NCBI RefSeq assembly: GCF_031143425.1
Contig: NC_090447.1
Coordinates: 22,603,426-22,667,425, forward strand
Direction: 5' to 3'
DNA: 64,000 nucleotides
Source of the DNA: Pleurodeles waltl
Lineage: Eukaryota; Chordata; Amphibia; Caudata; Salamandridae
Position numbers and translations under genes: made by a program. Numbering within the stretch: position 1 is the stretch's first letter; each line of letters starts with the position of its first letter. The notes beneath the pieces are model-generated. The model worked only from the letters and a program-made list of their open reading frames with translations. It searched no databases and was not told where the DNA came from. This document shows positions 47,429 through 58,165 of the stretch, one piece after another.

Positions 47429-49188
47429 TGTGAGAAAAGAGGGCTGATTGCAGAGGCCCCCTAACTTTTTGCCCCCATTTTCCACTTTTTGCTGGTGTTT
47501 TCCTGACTCTGATGGTGCCCTGGGTACTGCTAACCAGTCCCAGGGCCTGTGCTCTGTGTAAAATGGATATGCAAATTAGGCTAATTATAATCGGCTAAGT
47601 TAACCTACCTATAAGCCCCTAGTAGGGCATGTAGGTTTAGGGACCACAGCATAGGTGGTGCACCCATAGGTGCACTGATGAGGTGCCCAGTGTCATTTTA
47701 AAGGCAGGCCTGCCTTGCTGGCTGCTTTTAAATTAAAGTTACATGCAAATTCGACTTTGGAATTAAAAGTAGTTCCAAAGTCTTAAACTACCTTATTCTT
47801 ACATATAAGTCACCCCTAAGGTGTGCCCTATGTGCGCATAGGGCTGGGTGCCATGTAACTATAAGCAGGAACCTTATAAAAATAGTTTTATAAGCCCTGG
47901 TGAGGTAAAAACAGCCAAATTCGTTTTTCCCTCATTGTAGTAAATTGCCTTCATAGGCTAGAATGGGGAGACTTTATTTTAATTTCTAAAGTCTCCTTAA
48001 ATGATGCATACCAAGAGTTTGGTATCAAATTAATTGTTGTAATAAATCCCACAACTTCCAGTTGTGGGATTTAATATAACTTGTTCAGGTAAAGAGTTTT
48101 AAACTTTACCTGAAAAAGTTGCCAATTTCAGCCCTGCATTGTTTTTGCTGCTGTGTTCTGATTGGCCAGCATCTAGCAAGCTTGGCCAAGCTGCCTTGAT
48201 GAGGTGTGAAGTGGCCTGGCTTCACACAAAGGAATGTGCCTGTGGGAAGGAATCTCCCCTCAGCAGATGGTGAGGCAGGAAGGGGGAGGGCTGCCAAACT
48301 GGTCTTCAAAGGCAGAGAAGGACATTTGGAGCAACCAGCAACACCCCCACATCCTGCAACCCCAGACAACTAGGTGCCCCCTTGATTAGATTAGGAGAGG
48401 GCAGGAGAGGGGTGTGTTTATGATTTTTAGCCACACCAGTGGGTGGGCTCAGCCAGATGTAACCTCCAAAAATCAGATTCAGCCATGATGGATTTTTAGA
48501 GAATGTTGCCTCCTGGGATTGATTTTTGCCACACTTCCCAGGAAGTGGTCATCACAGGGGGAGGACCCTGCACCTGATTGGAGAACCAGGACCCCCCTGC
48601 TTTTCACCCAGGAACAAGGATAAAAATGGCAGACCTGCACCCACAACTCAGTTCCCTACCACATCCAACAAGGAAGACAACAGAAGAAGAAGGACTGCCC
48701 TGCCGGACCCCTGGCCTGCACCTGGAACCTGCACTCAGAAGGACTGCACCAGCTGCACACTTGGGCTTCACCACAAGAAGGACTTTGCCTGGCTTCAACT
48801 GGTTCAAGGAGGCACTCCCTGTTTGCTACAGGTGAAAAATTGCTATCCAGAGTCCCCTGCACCAACTCCTGAAGAAAGCGACCAGCTGACCACTGTCCAG
48901 TGGTCAAAAAGGAGTTTGCGCCAGGTGCATTCTGGGAGTTGTAGTCCGCACCCCCCAAAGACCATCTCAGAACTTCTGGACCCTTGGGGTGAGCTGTGGA
49001 CCCCAAAAGAACCTTAAAAGGACATCTGGGAGAAGCCCCAGAAGTTTGGAGAAGTTTGGACAACTTTAGTAAAAAAGCTCCATAGAGGGACCGACCCGCC
49101 GCGGCAACTCTAGCCGGCTTGCCTCAACCGCGACCCGGCCTGATTTGCTGGTTCGTCCCGGTAAAGAAAATCTCCGAAAAGAGACTAA

Positions 49189-49368
49189 GGGGGTTATTCC
49201 AACTTTGGAGGAGGTGGTAATCCGTCCCAAAAGTGACGGATTTACCACCAGCCGTATTACGAGTTCCATAGGATATAATGGACTCGTAATACGGCTGGTG
49301 GTATATCCGTCACTTTACCGTCACTTTTGGGACGGATTACCACTTCCTCCAAAGTTGGAATAACCCCC
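49189..49368. mobile_element. Fold-back Harbinger-type MITE (180 bp)
   Basis: Almost the whole element is one inverted repeat. Arms of about 80-90 bp, beginning gggggttattccaactttgg, pair around a centre near 49270-49282 (gttccataggatataatgga). The right arm has a small extra block (ttaccgtcac). TAA flanks both sides (49186-49188 and 49369-49371). Its ends differ in sequence from the GGCGGT-type ends of the large Harbingers, so another source element may mobilise it. Confidence 0.88.
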
Positions 49369-50166
49369 TAAGGGGTTCCATGGACGTCGGATCAAGATCC
49401 AGGTTTACCCCGGTCGAAGGATTTTCACCTCGAAAAAATGACTAAGTCCGAAGGTAAAAATCTCCACCGAGGATTCCCGCATCGCGTATCCGGAGAAGGG
49501 CTCCAGGAGGTCGGATTGGACTGGCAGGTTCGTCCCGCTGAAGAAAATCTTCGGAAAAAAGACTAAGGTGGTCATTCTGACCTCGGCGGTAAAAGGCGCT
49601 TACCGCCGGTCAGAAATCCTCCAAAATTCCGCCGCGGTCGCGGTATTCCGCCACGGTCATTCTGACCCGCAGCAGCCAAACCGCCGAAAATCCGACAGCC
49701 ACAACAGACCGCCAGACCAGTGGTCGGCGGAAAAGTGGAGGCGACCAAACCTCCACCGTCACGCCAACAGAAATATGCCCATGCCATTCTGACCCACGAA
49801 TCCACGCGGCGGTATTTCAACCGTGGTATTCCATTGGCGGTACACACCGCCGCGGTCAGAATACCCACAAACGAACAAAACTCAGCCACATTGGCCCATT
49901 TGAATTTCACACACCTGATACACATACACACACCACTCCCACACACACAATACACTATAAAACACACACCTACATCACCCACATACCCCTACGACAAAAT
50001 TCCGAAAAGAAGCACAGAGAGACACAGCACCGAACAGAGAATATCATCACACAGAGGCACACTACACCATCACCCACACAATCACCAAGCACTAAACAAC
50101 ACACACCACCACACTCAACACACTTAACCACCCATACTCCACCCCACATATCATACACACCACTCC

Positions 50167-51756
50167 ATGGCACCCCAAAGACACCCCCGCTTCTCCGACG
50201 AGGAACTCAGGGTCATGGTGGAGGAAATCGTTCGGGTAGAGCCCCAGCTCTTCGGCACACAGGTACAACACACCAGCATTGCCCGGAGGACGGAGCTATG
50301 GCAGAGGATCGTCGACAGGGTCAACGCAGTGGGACAGCACCCCACAAACCGTGAAGACATCAGGAAGCGATGGAACGACCTACGGGGGAAGGTGCGTTCC
50401 ATGGTATCCAGGCACAACGTGCAGAAGACTGGCGGAGGACCCCCACCTCAACCCCCACAATTTACAGCATGGGAGGAGGAAGTCTTGAACATCCTGCATC
50501 CTGACGGCCTCGCAGGAGTCGGAGGAGGAATGGACTCTGGTAAGTTGAAGCTTCAATACTGCTCCCCCCCACCTGCATGCCAAATCATACCCCAACCCTC
50601 ACCCACATTCCCACCCTCACCCCCACCACCATCCTCACCCCCACCCTCACCCCCACCACCATCCTCACCCCCATCACCATCCTCACCCCCACCACCATCC
50701 TCACCCCCACCCCCAGCACACCCATTCCCTGCCAATGTCTCACCATCACAACCCACACATCCCAAAACCTAGGCCTGCATGCGTCCACTAAGCATGGACA
50801 CCCATCACCAAAGCATGCCCAATGCACATACACATCTCCCCCACAAGCCACCCTCACCAAAGCCCCCACACACGAATGCCAGCACTGGGGTACACGGGAA
50901 CCCACACATTCACCCATATGGCACACTGAAACTATAACCATACCTCTATACCCCTGCAGGACCCGACCGCCAACACACCGCCACGGAGGGCCCAGAATTC
51001 TCCACACCCCCCACCCAAGAGGCCGTCAGCGATGACAGCAGCTCTGTCTCCCTGGACACTGATGACCAGCCCGGACCATCGGGGACCTCTGGACAGTCGG
51101 TTCCCCTCAGACAGCCACAGGCCACTCCAGCCCCAACCCAATCTGGGAACACCAGCACAGCTCCCACCCAGCGGGCCCATGCCTCTGTCTCCAGGGCGCG
51201 TCAATCAGCGGTGTGTCTACCACTACAGGGCACCCAGGAGAAGCCACCACCCCAACAACAACAGGGACCTGGGGGCAGTGGTAGTGGGCACACCGGCCAG
51301 GGGACAGAGGCCCAGGGAAACAGGGGAACTGGGAGGGCAGCTGTGCGACAGGGGGGGGAGGGGCCCAGGGAACCCACTCTCCACGAGGCCCTCACCACCA
51401 TCATGGGAGCATACAACCGCTCCCAGGAGACGATGGCGACGGTACTGGCCAGGTTCCAGGAGATCCAGGTGCTGCAGGAGGAACACTATCGGGGGTACAG
51501 GGAGGACATCAGAGCACTCACCTCCACCCTGGTCACCATGGTGGGGCTGCTGCAGCAACTCATCACCGCCAGGACGGACACTCAACAACCACAAAGGGCC
51601 CCTGCCACTAGCCTCGAACACGAACTGCCAACCACCTCCGCCGGCCCTAGTGGACAGGAGGCCCCCGCACAACAGCAGCCCACCAGACCCCCACCTCCTG
51701 CAGGAGAAGAACCACCCCGCAAGAGGGCCCTGAGATCTAGAAAGAAGACAGAGTAG
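50167..51756 (+). CDS. NAIF1-like Myb/SANT protein of Harbinger copy 2, two exons
   Basis: Exons 50167-50539 and 50960-51756 (intron gtaagt...ccctgcag) join to 390 codons including the stop; the phase matches exactly. Residues ~8-85 form a Myb/SANT-like trihelical domain (FSDEELRVMVEEIV, WQRIVDRVNAVGQ, REDIRKRWNDLRGKVRSMV), closest in kind to the Harbinger-derived NAIF1 group. Exon 2 is Pro/Gln/Ser rich, then residues ~261-328 form a long helix (LHEALTTIMGAYNRSQ, LARFQEIQVLQEEHY) suited to oligomerisation. The C terminus RKRALRSRKKTE is a likely nuclear signal. By family analogy it binds transposon ends and carries the transposase into the nucleus. Convergent with the transposase gene. Confidence 0.88.
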
Positions 51757-51969
51757 GATGTCAAGACCCCCGCCAGCAAAGGATACCACCTGATGTCATC
51801 ACACTGTCCCACATTGTTACCCTGTCCATCCTTGAACTGCCCCTGCTCCATCTCTCCACAGCCCTATGGACAATGCACCTGTGTGACTGTAACTCTGGAC
51901 TCTACCATGGACATTCCTTCACCATAGCCCCCACCCACTTGAAACCACCCATCCCATTTTGAGCACTTC

Positions 51970-51975
51970 AATAAA
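51970..51975 (+). promoter_or_regulatory. Polyadenylation signal of first Myb gene, copy 2
   Basis: AATAAA about 215 bp after the stop of the gene at 50167-51756, conserved with copy 1. Confidence 0.65.
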
Positions 51976-52264
51976 CACCTGTGTTGCACAAAAATATCTG
52001 GAGTCTGGCTGTGATTTCTAAATATTGTAATTGACATTACAGTGCAAATAAGTCCTTGTACATAGTGAAGACAACAAACCGCTGCCACAAAGCTGTAGTC
52101 CATGGACAAACGAAGCACAGGACTCGTAGTGGGGACCCCAGATCTGAAATAGGGAGGGAAAAGCCACAACTCAGTCATCAGACACTGGGGCAAATAGACA
52201 GGCAGCAGAGATGCAGTAGAGGACCATACATTTACTAAATAATGTTTGAATTGTTACCTATCTC

Positions 52265-53227
52265 CTATTGGAAGTACTGTTCAATAATTCTGTCCCTGTT
52301 GTCTGTTTCAGCTCCGTCGTCTTCCTCCTCGTCACTCTCCACAGGGTCCACAGCTGCCACTACACCACCATCTCGACCATCCTCCTGCAGGAAAGGCACC
52401 TGGCGGCGCAAAGCCAGGTTGTGAAGCATGCAGCAGGCCACGACGATGTGACACACCTTCTTGGGTGTGTACATTAGGGATCCACCTGTCATATGCAGGC
52501 ACCTAAACCTGGCCTTTAGGAGGCCAAAGGTGCGTTCGATCACCCTCCTAGTACGCACATGGGCATCATTGTACCGTTCCTCTGCCCTGGTCCTGGGATT
52601 CCTTACTGGGGTCAGTAGCCACGACAGGTTGGGGTAACCAGAGTCCCCCAATAGCCATACACGGTGTCTCTCCAGCTGTTCCATCACGTAAGGGATGCTG
52701 CTATTCCTTAGGATGTAGGCGTCATGCACTGACCCAGGGAACTTTGCATTTACATGCGAGATGTACTGGTCAGCCAAACACACCACCTGGATGTTCATGG
52801 AATGGTAACTTTTCCTGTTCCTGTACACCTGCTCACTGTCTCGGGGGGGAACCAAAGCCACATGGGTCCCATCAATGGCACCAATGACGTTGGGAATATG
52901 TCCAAGGGCATAGAAATCACCCTTCACTGTAGCCAATTCAGCCACCTCAGGGAAAATTATGTAGCTCCTCATGTATTTCATCAGGGCAGACAACACTCTG
53001 GCCAACACCTTAGAAAACATGGGCTGAGACATCCCTGAAGCAATTCCCACTGTTGTCTGAAATGACCCACTTGCCAAGAAATGGAGTACTGACAGGACCT
53101 GCACCAGAGGGGGAATCCCTGTGGGTTGGCGGATGGGGGACATCAGGTCGGGCTCCAGCTGGGCACAGAGTTCATTTATAGTGGCACGGTCAAGCCGGTA
53201 GGTCATGATGATGTGGCGTTCCTCCAT
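52265..53227 (-). CDS. HARBI1-like DDE transposase, Harbinger copy 2
   Basis: 320 residues from ATG 53227-53225 (MEERHIIMTYRLDR). As in copy 1, the frame stays open 36 codons further upstream without ATG and crosses a tgttgtccttcctag acceptor-like site. The DDE triad is complete: Asp in GAIDGTHVALVPP, Asp in LLGDSGYPN and Glu in VIERTFGLLKARF. HHCH-like residues near CMLHNLAL and an acidic tail (VESDEEEDD) follow. Relative to copy 1, differences cluster at the N terminus, the surface loop SRSEQV/RDSEQV and the acidic tail, a pattern expected of two functional lineages rather than two decaying copies. Confidence 0.93.
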   Translation of the reverse strand: MEERHIIMTYRLDRATINELCAQLEPDLMSPIRQPTGIPPLVQVLSVLHFLASGSFQTTVGIASGMSQPMFSKVLARVLSALMKYMRSYIIFPEVAELATVKGDFYALGHIPNVIGAIDGTHVALVPPRDSEQVYRNRKSYHSMNIQVVCLADQYISHVNAKFPGSVHDAYILRNSSIPYVMEQLERHRVWLLGDSGYPNLSWLLTPVRNPRTRAEERYNDAHVRTRRVIERTFGLLKARFRCLHMTGGSLMYTPKKVCHIVVACCMLHNLALRRQVPFLQEDGRDGGVVAAVDPVESDEEEDDGAETDNRDRIIEQYFQ

Positions 53228-53763
53228 TGTTGACAGGTCCACCAGCGGTCTGTACACGGGCTGATTCCTCCTTCTCCTCGCCAAACCCAGCGGGCGGTGC
53301 CTAGGAAGGACAACATGGAGCACACAGTCAAGCAACCCACAGGTACGTACTCACAGCTTGCACAGTACACGATTGTGTATGCAGTGAATGGCTTGTATGT
53401 GTGGCCATGCAAGGCCTAGGCCTGTGTGACGCAGTTGAAATTGAGCCATGTGGGCCCTCGAAATGGCGGCTGCCTGACCTGTGAAGTGGGACAATGGGAT
53501 GTGAGGTCAATGCGCTGGCGTGGCACACCGTGGCGGTAGGCGGTCGAAGACCGCGGCGCGAAGCCGCATTGGTTAACATTGAAGCCTATGGGTAACAGGA
53601 GCCAATGGCGAAGGGCGCCGGCGCTGGCGGTACGCACCGCCGCGGTACGCACCGCCGCGGGCGTGACCGCCATTTTCTATCTACTTATTCACTCGCGACT
53701 TGATCTTTCACAGGAGAGGACCTATACTGCAAGTGCTGCTGTGACCTCGGTCTGGAAGGGACA
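53228..53763. promoter_or_regulatory. Divergent promoter region of Harbinger copy 2
   Basis: Between divergent transposase and second Myb gene. The inverted CCAAT pair recurs: attgg at 53568-53572 and ccaat at 53602-53606, with ggttaacattgaa between. gcggtacgcaccgccgcgg repeats follow at ~53630-53665. The high similarity to 39209-39744 suggests function. Confidence 0.5.
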
Positions 53764-56700
53764 ATGGCTGCTGCGACTGGGGAAAGGGCCCCTGCCTTCA
53801 CCGGAGAAGAGTTGGAGAAACTTGTGGATGGGGTCCTCCCCCAGTATGCGCTACTCTACGGTCCTCCAGACCAACAAGTGAGTTTAATTCAATATGGATT
53901 TGTGGGCACTGGCTGGCTTGGGGGGCTGGGGGGCACATGGCGGGGATGGGGGGCACATGGCGGGCCTGGCGGGGGGCATGGCGGGGATGGGGGGCACATG
54001 GCGGGCCTGGCGGAGGGCATGGCGGGGGTGGGGGGCACATGGCGGGCCTGGCGGGGGCCTGGCGGGGATGGGAGGCACAGGGCGGGCCTGGCGGGGGGCA
54101 TGGCGGGGATGGGGGCCACATGGCGGGGATGGGGGGCACATGGCGGGCCTGGCGGGGGGCATGGCGGGGATGGGGGGCACATGGCGGGGATGGGGGGCAC
54201 ATGGCGGGCCTGGCGGGGGGCACATGGCGGGGAGGCGGGGCACATGGCGGGCCTGGCGGGGGCATGTTGGGCCTGGCGGGGCACATGGCGGGCCTGGCGG
54301 GGGCATGTTGGGCCTGGCGGGGGGCATGGCGGGGATGGGGGGTGGGGGGCCACTGCCACCGAAAACGCAGACAAACTTGAACTTGGTATTTCTCCCTCCC
54401 TGTACGTGTCACATAGGTCCGCGCCCATGATAAGATCGGGATTTGGCGTGCCATCGCCAAGGAAGTCCGGACCCTGGGGGTCCACCATCGACGGCGCACC
54501 CACTGCCGCAAGAGGTGGGAGGACATCCGCCGCGGGACGAAGAAGACCGCCGAGTCTCTGCTGGGGATGGCCTCCCAACGCAGGCGGGGTGCCTGCCGTC
54601 AACTGACCCCCTGATGTTCCGGATCCTGGCGGTGGCCTACCCTGATTTGGATGGGCGCGTGAGGGCAGCACAGCAGACACAAGGGGGTGAGTACAAGCAC
54701 AATATACTCTTTTGTTGCGCAAGTGGAGGTGTCTGGGTGGGGGAGGAGGGCTGTGGGTCCCCCTAGGCCAGGGCGAATTCTGTAGGCTAGGCACCCCCGT
54801 AAGCCCCTGTGTCCCCAGCCATCACCCTCAGTAGTGTGCCAGTACAGCCATCCCTGGGCCGTGTCATCCATGGGTGCAGTTGTCAACTCTAGGCGTGTAG
54901 GGCATGTTCCATGGAGTGCATAGCGGACCCCAAGTGCGCAACTTAGTGCAGAGGGCATCTGTGTCTGTCATGTCCGCTAACTGTACTGGTGCTCCATGTA
55001 CTCAAAATGTCTTTATTTTTCTCTCTCCCCCCCCCTTTTTGTTTGTCTTTCTGTGCTTGTGTGCATCAGCATCATCAGGCGGAGGAGAAGTGGCATCTGG
55101 GCAGGAGGGAGCTGCATCTCACATGGCCCAGGAGGGCCATGCCACCGAGTCTGACTGGACCAGTGAGACGGAGGGCGAGGGGAGCTCCACAACGGGGACG
55201 ACTGGAGCCTGCAGCGACATGGACACGTCCTCGGAAGGGAGCTCCCTTGCGGTGGCGGCAACATCCGTGCCCCCCGCTATTACAGGTACAGCCGCCACCC
55301 AGCGCACCATCTCCGCCCTCACAGCAGCCCCTCAGCGTTCGCCCCGTGCCCGCTCTGCCAGGAAGGCGGGCATCTCCTTCGCCCCAGGCACCTCAGGCCC
55401 TGCCCCTGTTACCCCTGCTGCCCTCAGTGAGGAGGTCATTGACCTCCTGAGGACGCTCATTGTTGGGCAGTCTACCCTTTTGAATGCCATCCAGGGGGTG
55501 GAGAGGGAGGTCCATCGCAGCAATGCGTACCTGGAGGGCATTCATTCGGGTCAGGCTGCCCATCAGCGATCGTTCCAGGCTCTGGCCTCAGCACTGACGG
55601 CAGCCATTGTCCCTGTCTCCTGCCTTCCTCCACTAACTCCCTCCTCCCAGTCTCCTGTTCCTCTGCCTGTCCCACCCACACCATCAGACCAGCCTGCACA
55701 CACCTCAACACCCAAGAGAAGCTCATCCAAACATAAGCACCACACATCACGCAGACATTCACACAAGCAACATTCCGATGCAGACATGCCAACAGTCACT
55801 ACCACCTCTGTGCCCCCCACCTCCTCGTCTCCCTCCTCCCTCCCTGTGACGTCTACACTCACACCTTCATTCACCTCACCATCAGCCAGTGTTTCCATCA
55901 CCAGCACACCCTCCAGTACAGTCCGCACACGTGCAGTCACCACCCCCACTGCCATTTACACGTCCCCTGTGTCCTCTCCCACTGTGTCTGTCGCCCCCTC
56001 TTCCACACCACACAAACGCAGCCACCCACCCACCCAACAGCCATCCACCTCACGACAGCCTATCCCTCCTGCACCTGCACCCAAAGACAGCAAACGTCAC
56101 TCACCTACAACCACATCCTCTCCCTCCACTCCCATTCCCACTGTACCTATCACTCTCCACTGTCCTAAAAAAATCTATCTTTCCACTGATACCTTCTTTC
56201 CTGACCCTGAGCCCCCCCCTCCTTCTCGTCGGGGTAAAAAGAGCACCTCAGCCACCACCAGCCCTGCAGCCCCCTTGACAAGGGTGCAGGGGTATTGGAG
56301 CCCACCAGCCCGCATGTCCGGATCGTCGCCCAGCAGCAAGGGGACAGTCAGCCCACCCCCTGGGAAGAGGAGCAGAAGGCGGAAGGGGCGCCGCAGGAGC
56401 CCGGGTTCGACATCCCCCCAGCACACCACCCAGCCACCGTCAGCAGCCACAGCTCCAAAGGGAGGAAAGGGCCACAGACTCCCGACTAAGGAGGGCAAGG
56501 GCAGCAAGGCGGAGAAGTCAGGCAGCAGGCCTGCTGCCCATGGAGGAGCCGTTACAGCTGCCCAGGAGGAGCCCACCAACCCCATAGCCGCTGCCCAGGA
56601 GGAGCCCACCACACCCATAGCCGCTGCCCAGGAGGAGCCCACCACACCCATAGCCGCTGCCCAGGAGGAGCCCACCACACCCATAGCCGCTGCCCAGGAA

Positions 56701-56790
56701 GAGCCCACCACCCCCATAGCCGCTGCCCAGGGAGGACCCAGCCCAGCTGGCCAGGAGGGCCCCACCACCCACAGCCCAGGTGGGCATTGA
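53764..56790 (+). pseudogene. MYPOP-like second Myb/SANT gene of Harbinger copy 2, one frameshift
   Basis: Exons 53764-53877, 54417-54686 and 55070-56790, all introns GT...AG, phases matching copy 1. A single C is missing in exon 2 (five C in gaccccctgatg near 54610, six in copy 1), which creates a TGA; otherwise the gene would code about 700 residues. Residues ~12-95 are a Myb/SANT-like domain (FTGEELEKLVDGVLPQY, IWRAIAKEVRTLGV, CRKRWEDIRRGTKK). Residues ~245-310 are helical (LSEEVIDLLRTLIVGQSTLL). Then comes a Pro/Ser/Thr-rich region and five 11-residue repeats of AAAQEEPTTPI type (~56560-56740). The loss could be a sequencing error in a homopolymer. Confidence 0.83.
53925..54345 (+). repeat. 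GGCGGGG-rich minisatellite in intron 1, copy 2
   Basis: Alternating short units: gggggcacatggcggggat and ggggcacatggcgggcctggc. It lies wholly within intron 1 of the second Myb gene. The copy 1 intron holds only one unit-like seed (ccacatggcaagggtggggatgggg at ~39975). Strong strand asymmetry of G over C. Open frames on both strands here are repeat artefacts. Confidence 0.95.
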
Positions 56791-56869
56791 AGGAGCCCCA
56801 TCCCCGCTGCCCAGGAGGGCACCACCAGGCAATGAGCAGTTGGCCATAGACCGGCCGCCGTCTCCAGCA

Positions 56870-57870
56870 CCGCTCCGCTGGGGACCGCCGTCTCAAGCAC
56901 CGCTGAACTGGGCCCTTCAAGGCAAGCACCGCTGAACTGGGCCCCGCCGTCTCAAGCACCGCTGAACTGGGCCCTTCAAGGCAAGCACCGCTGAACTGGG
57001 CCCTTCAAGGCAAGCACCGCTGAACTGGGCCCCGCCGTCTCAAGCACCGCTGAACTGGGCCCTTCAAGGCGAGCACCGCTGAACTGGGCCCCGCCGTCTC
57101 AAGCACCGCTGAACTGGGCCCTTCAAGGCAAGCACCGCTGAACTGGGCCCGCCGTCTCAAGCACCGCTGAACTGGGCCCTTCAAGGCAAGCACCGCTGAA
57201 CTGGGCCCCGCCGTCTCAAGCACCGCTGAACTGGGCCCTTCAAGGCAAGCACCGCTGAACTGGGCCCTTCAAGGCGAGCACCTCTGAACTGGGCCCCGCC
57301 GTCTCAAGCACCGCTGAACTGGGCCCTTCAAGGCGAGCACCGCTGAACTGGGCCCCGCCGTCTCAAGCACCGCTGAACTGGGCCCTTCAAGGCGAGCACC
57401 GCTGAACTGGGCCCCGCCGTCTCAAGCACCGCTGAACTGGTCCCTTCAAGGCAAGCACCGCTGAACTGGGCCCCGCCGTCTCAAGCACCGCTGAACTGGG
57501 CCCTTCAAGGCAAGCACCGCTGAACTGGGCCCTTCAAGGCAAGCACCGCTGAACTGGGCCCCGCCGTCTCAAGCACCGCTGAACTGGGCCCTTCAAGGCG
57601 AGCACCGCTGAACTGGGCCCTTCAAGGCAAGCACCGCTGAACTGGGCCCTTCAAGGCAAGCACCGCTGAACTGGGCCCCGCCGTCTCAAGCACCGCTGAA
57701 CTGGGCCCTTCAAGGCGAGCACCGCTAAACTGGGCCCCGCCGTCTCAAGCACCGCTGAACTGGGCCCTTCAAGGCGAGCACCGCTGAACTGGGCCCCGCC
57801 GTCTCAAGCACCGCTGAACTGGGCCCTTCAAGGCAAGCACCGCTGAACTGGGCCCTTCAAGGCAAGCACT
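56870..57870 (+). repeat. Minisatellite in 3' region of second Myb gene, copy 2
   Basis: About 34 units sharing caccgctgaactgggccc. Two linker types alternate, cgccgtctcaag and ttcaaggcaag or ttcaaggcgag, so a higher-order unit of about 58 bp is visible. Same core as 42362-43015. Confidence 0.95.
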
Positions 57871-57969
57871 GCTGGCCCTTTGGCAGACGTGGCAGGGCAG
57901 GATCTGTCTCGGGCAGGGCTGCAGGATGTCCTCTGGCCAACATGCCTCCTCCAGTGGCAGTGGAGTCTG

Positions 57970-58165
57970 TTATGGACTGTTTGGACGGTGGCTTTCCTCT
58001 CCCCAGGATGGCCCAGTGGGCAGGCCACCCACTGTATGGACTGTATGGACTGTTTGGACTGTGGCTTTGCTCTCCCCAGGATGGCCCAGTGGGCAGGCCA
58101 CCCACTGTATGGACTGTATGGACTGTTTGGACTGTGGCTTTGCTCTCCCCAGGATGGCCCAGTGG
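57970..58165 (+). repeat. 73-bp tandem repeat, 3' region, copy 2
   Basis: About 2.5 units with tggactgtttggactgtgg, ctctccccaggatggccc and gtgggcaggccacccactg; counterpart of 43111-43352. Confidence 0.9.

Noticed and set aside
53798..54794. Long Pro- or Gly-rich frames on both strands (up to 301 codons)
   Set aside because: Translations of the intronic GGCGGGG minisatellite.
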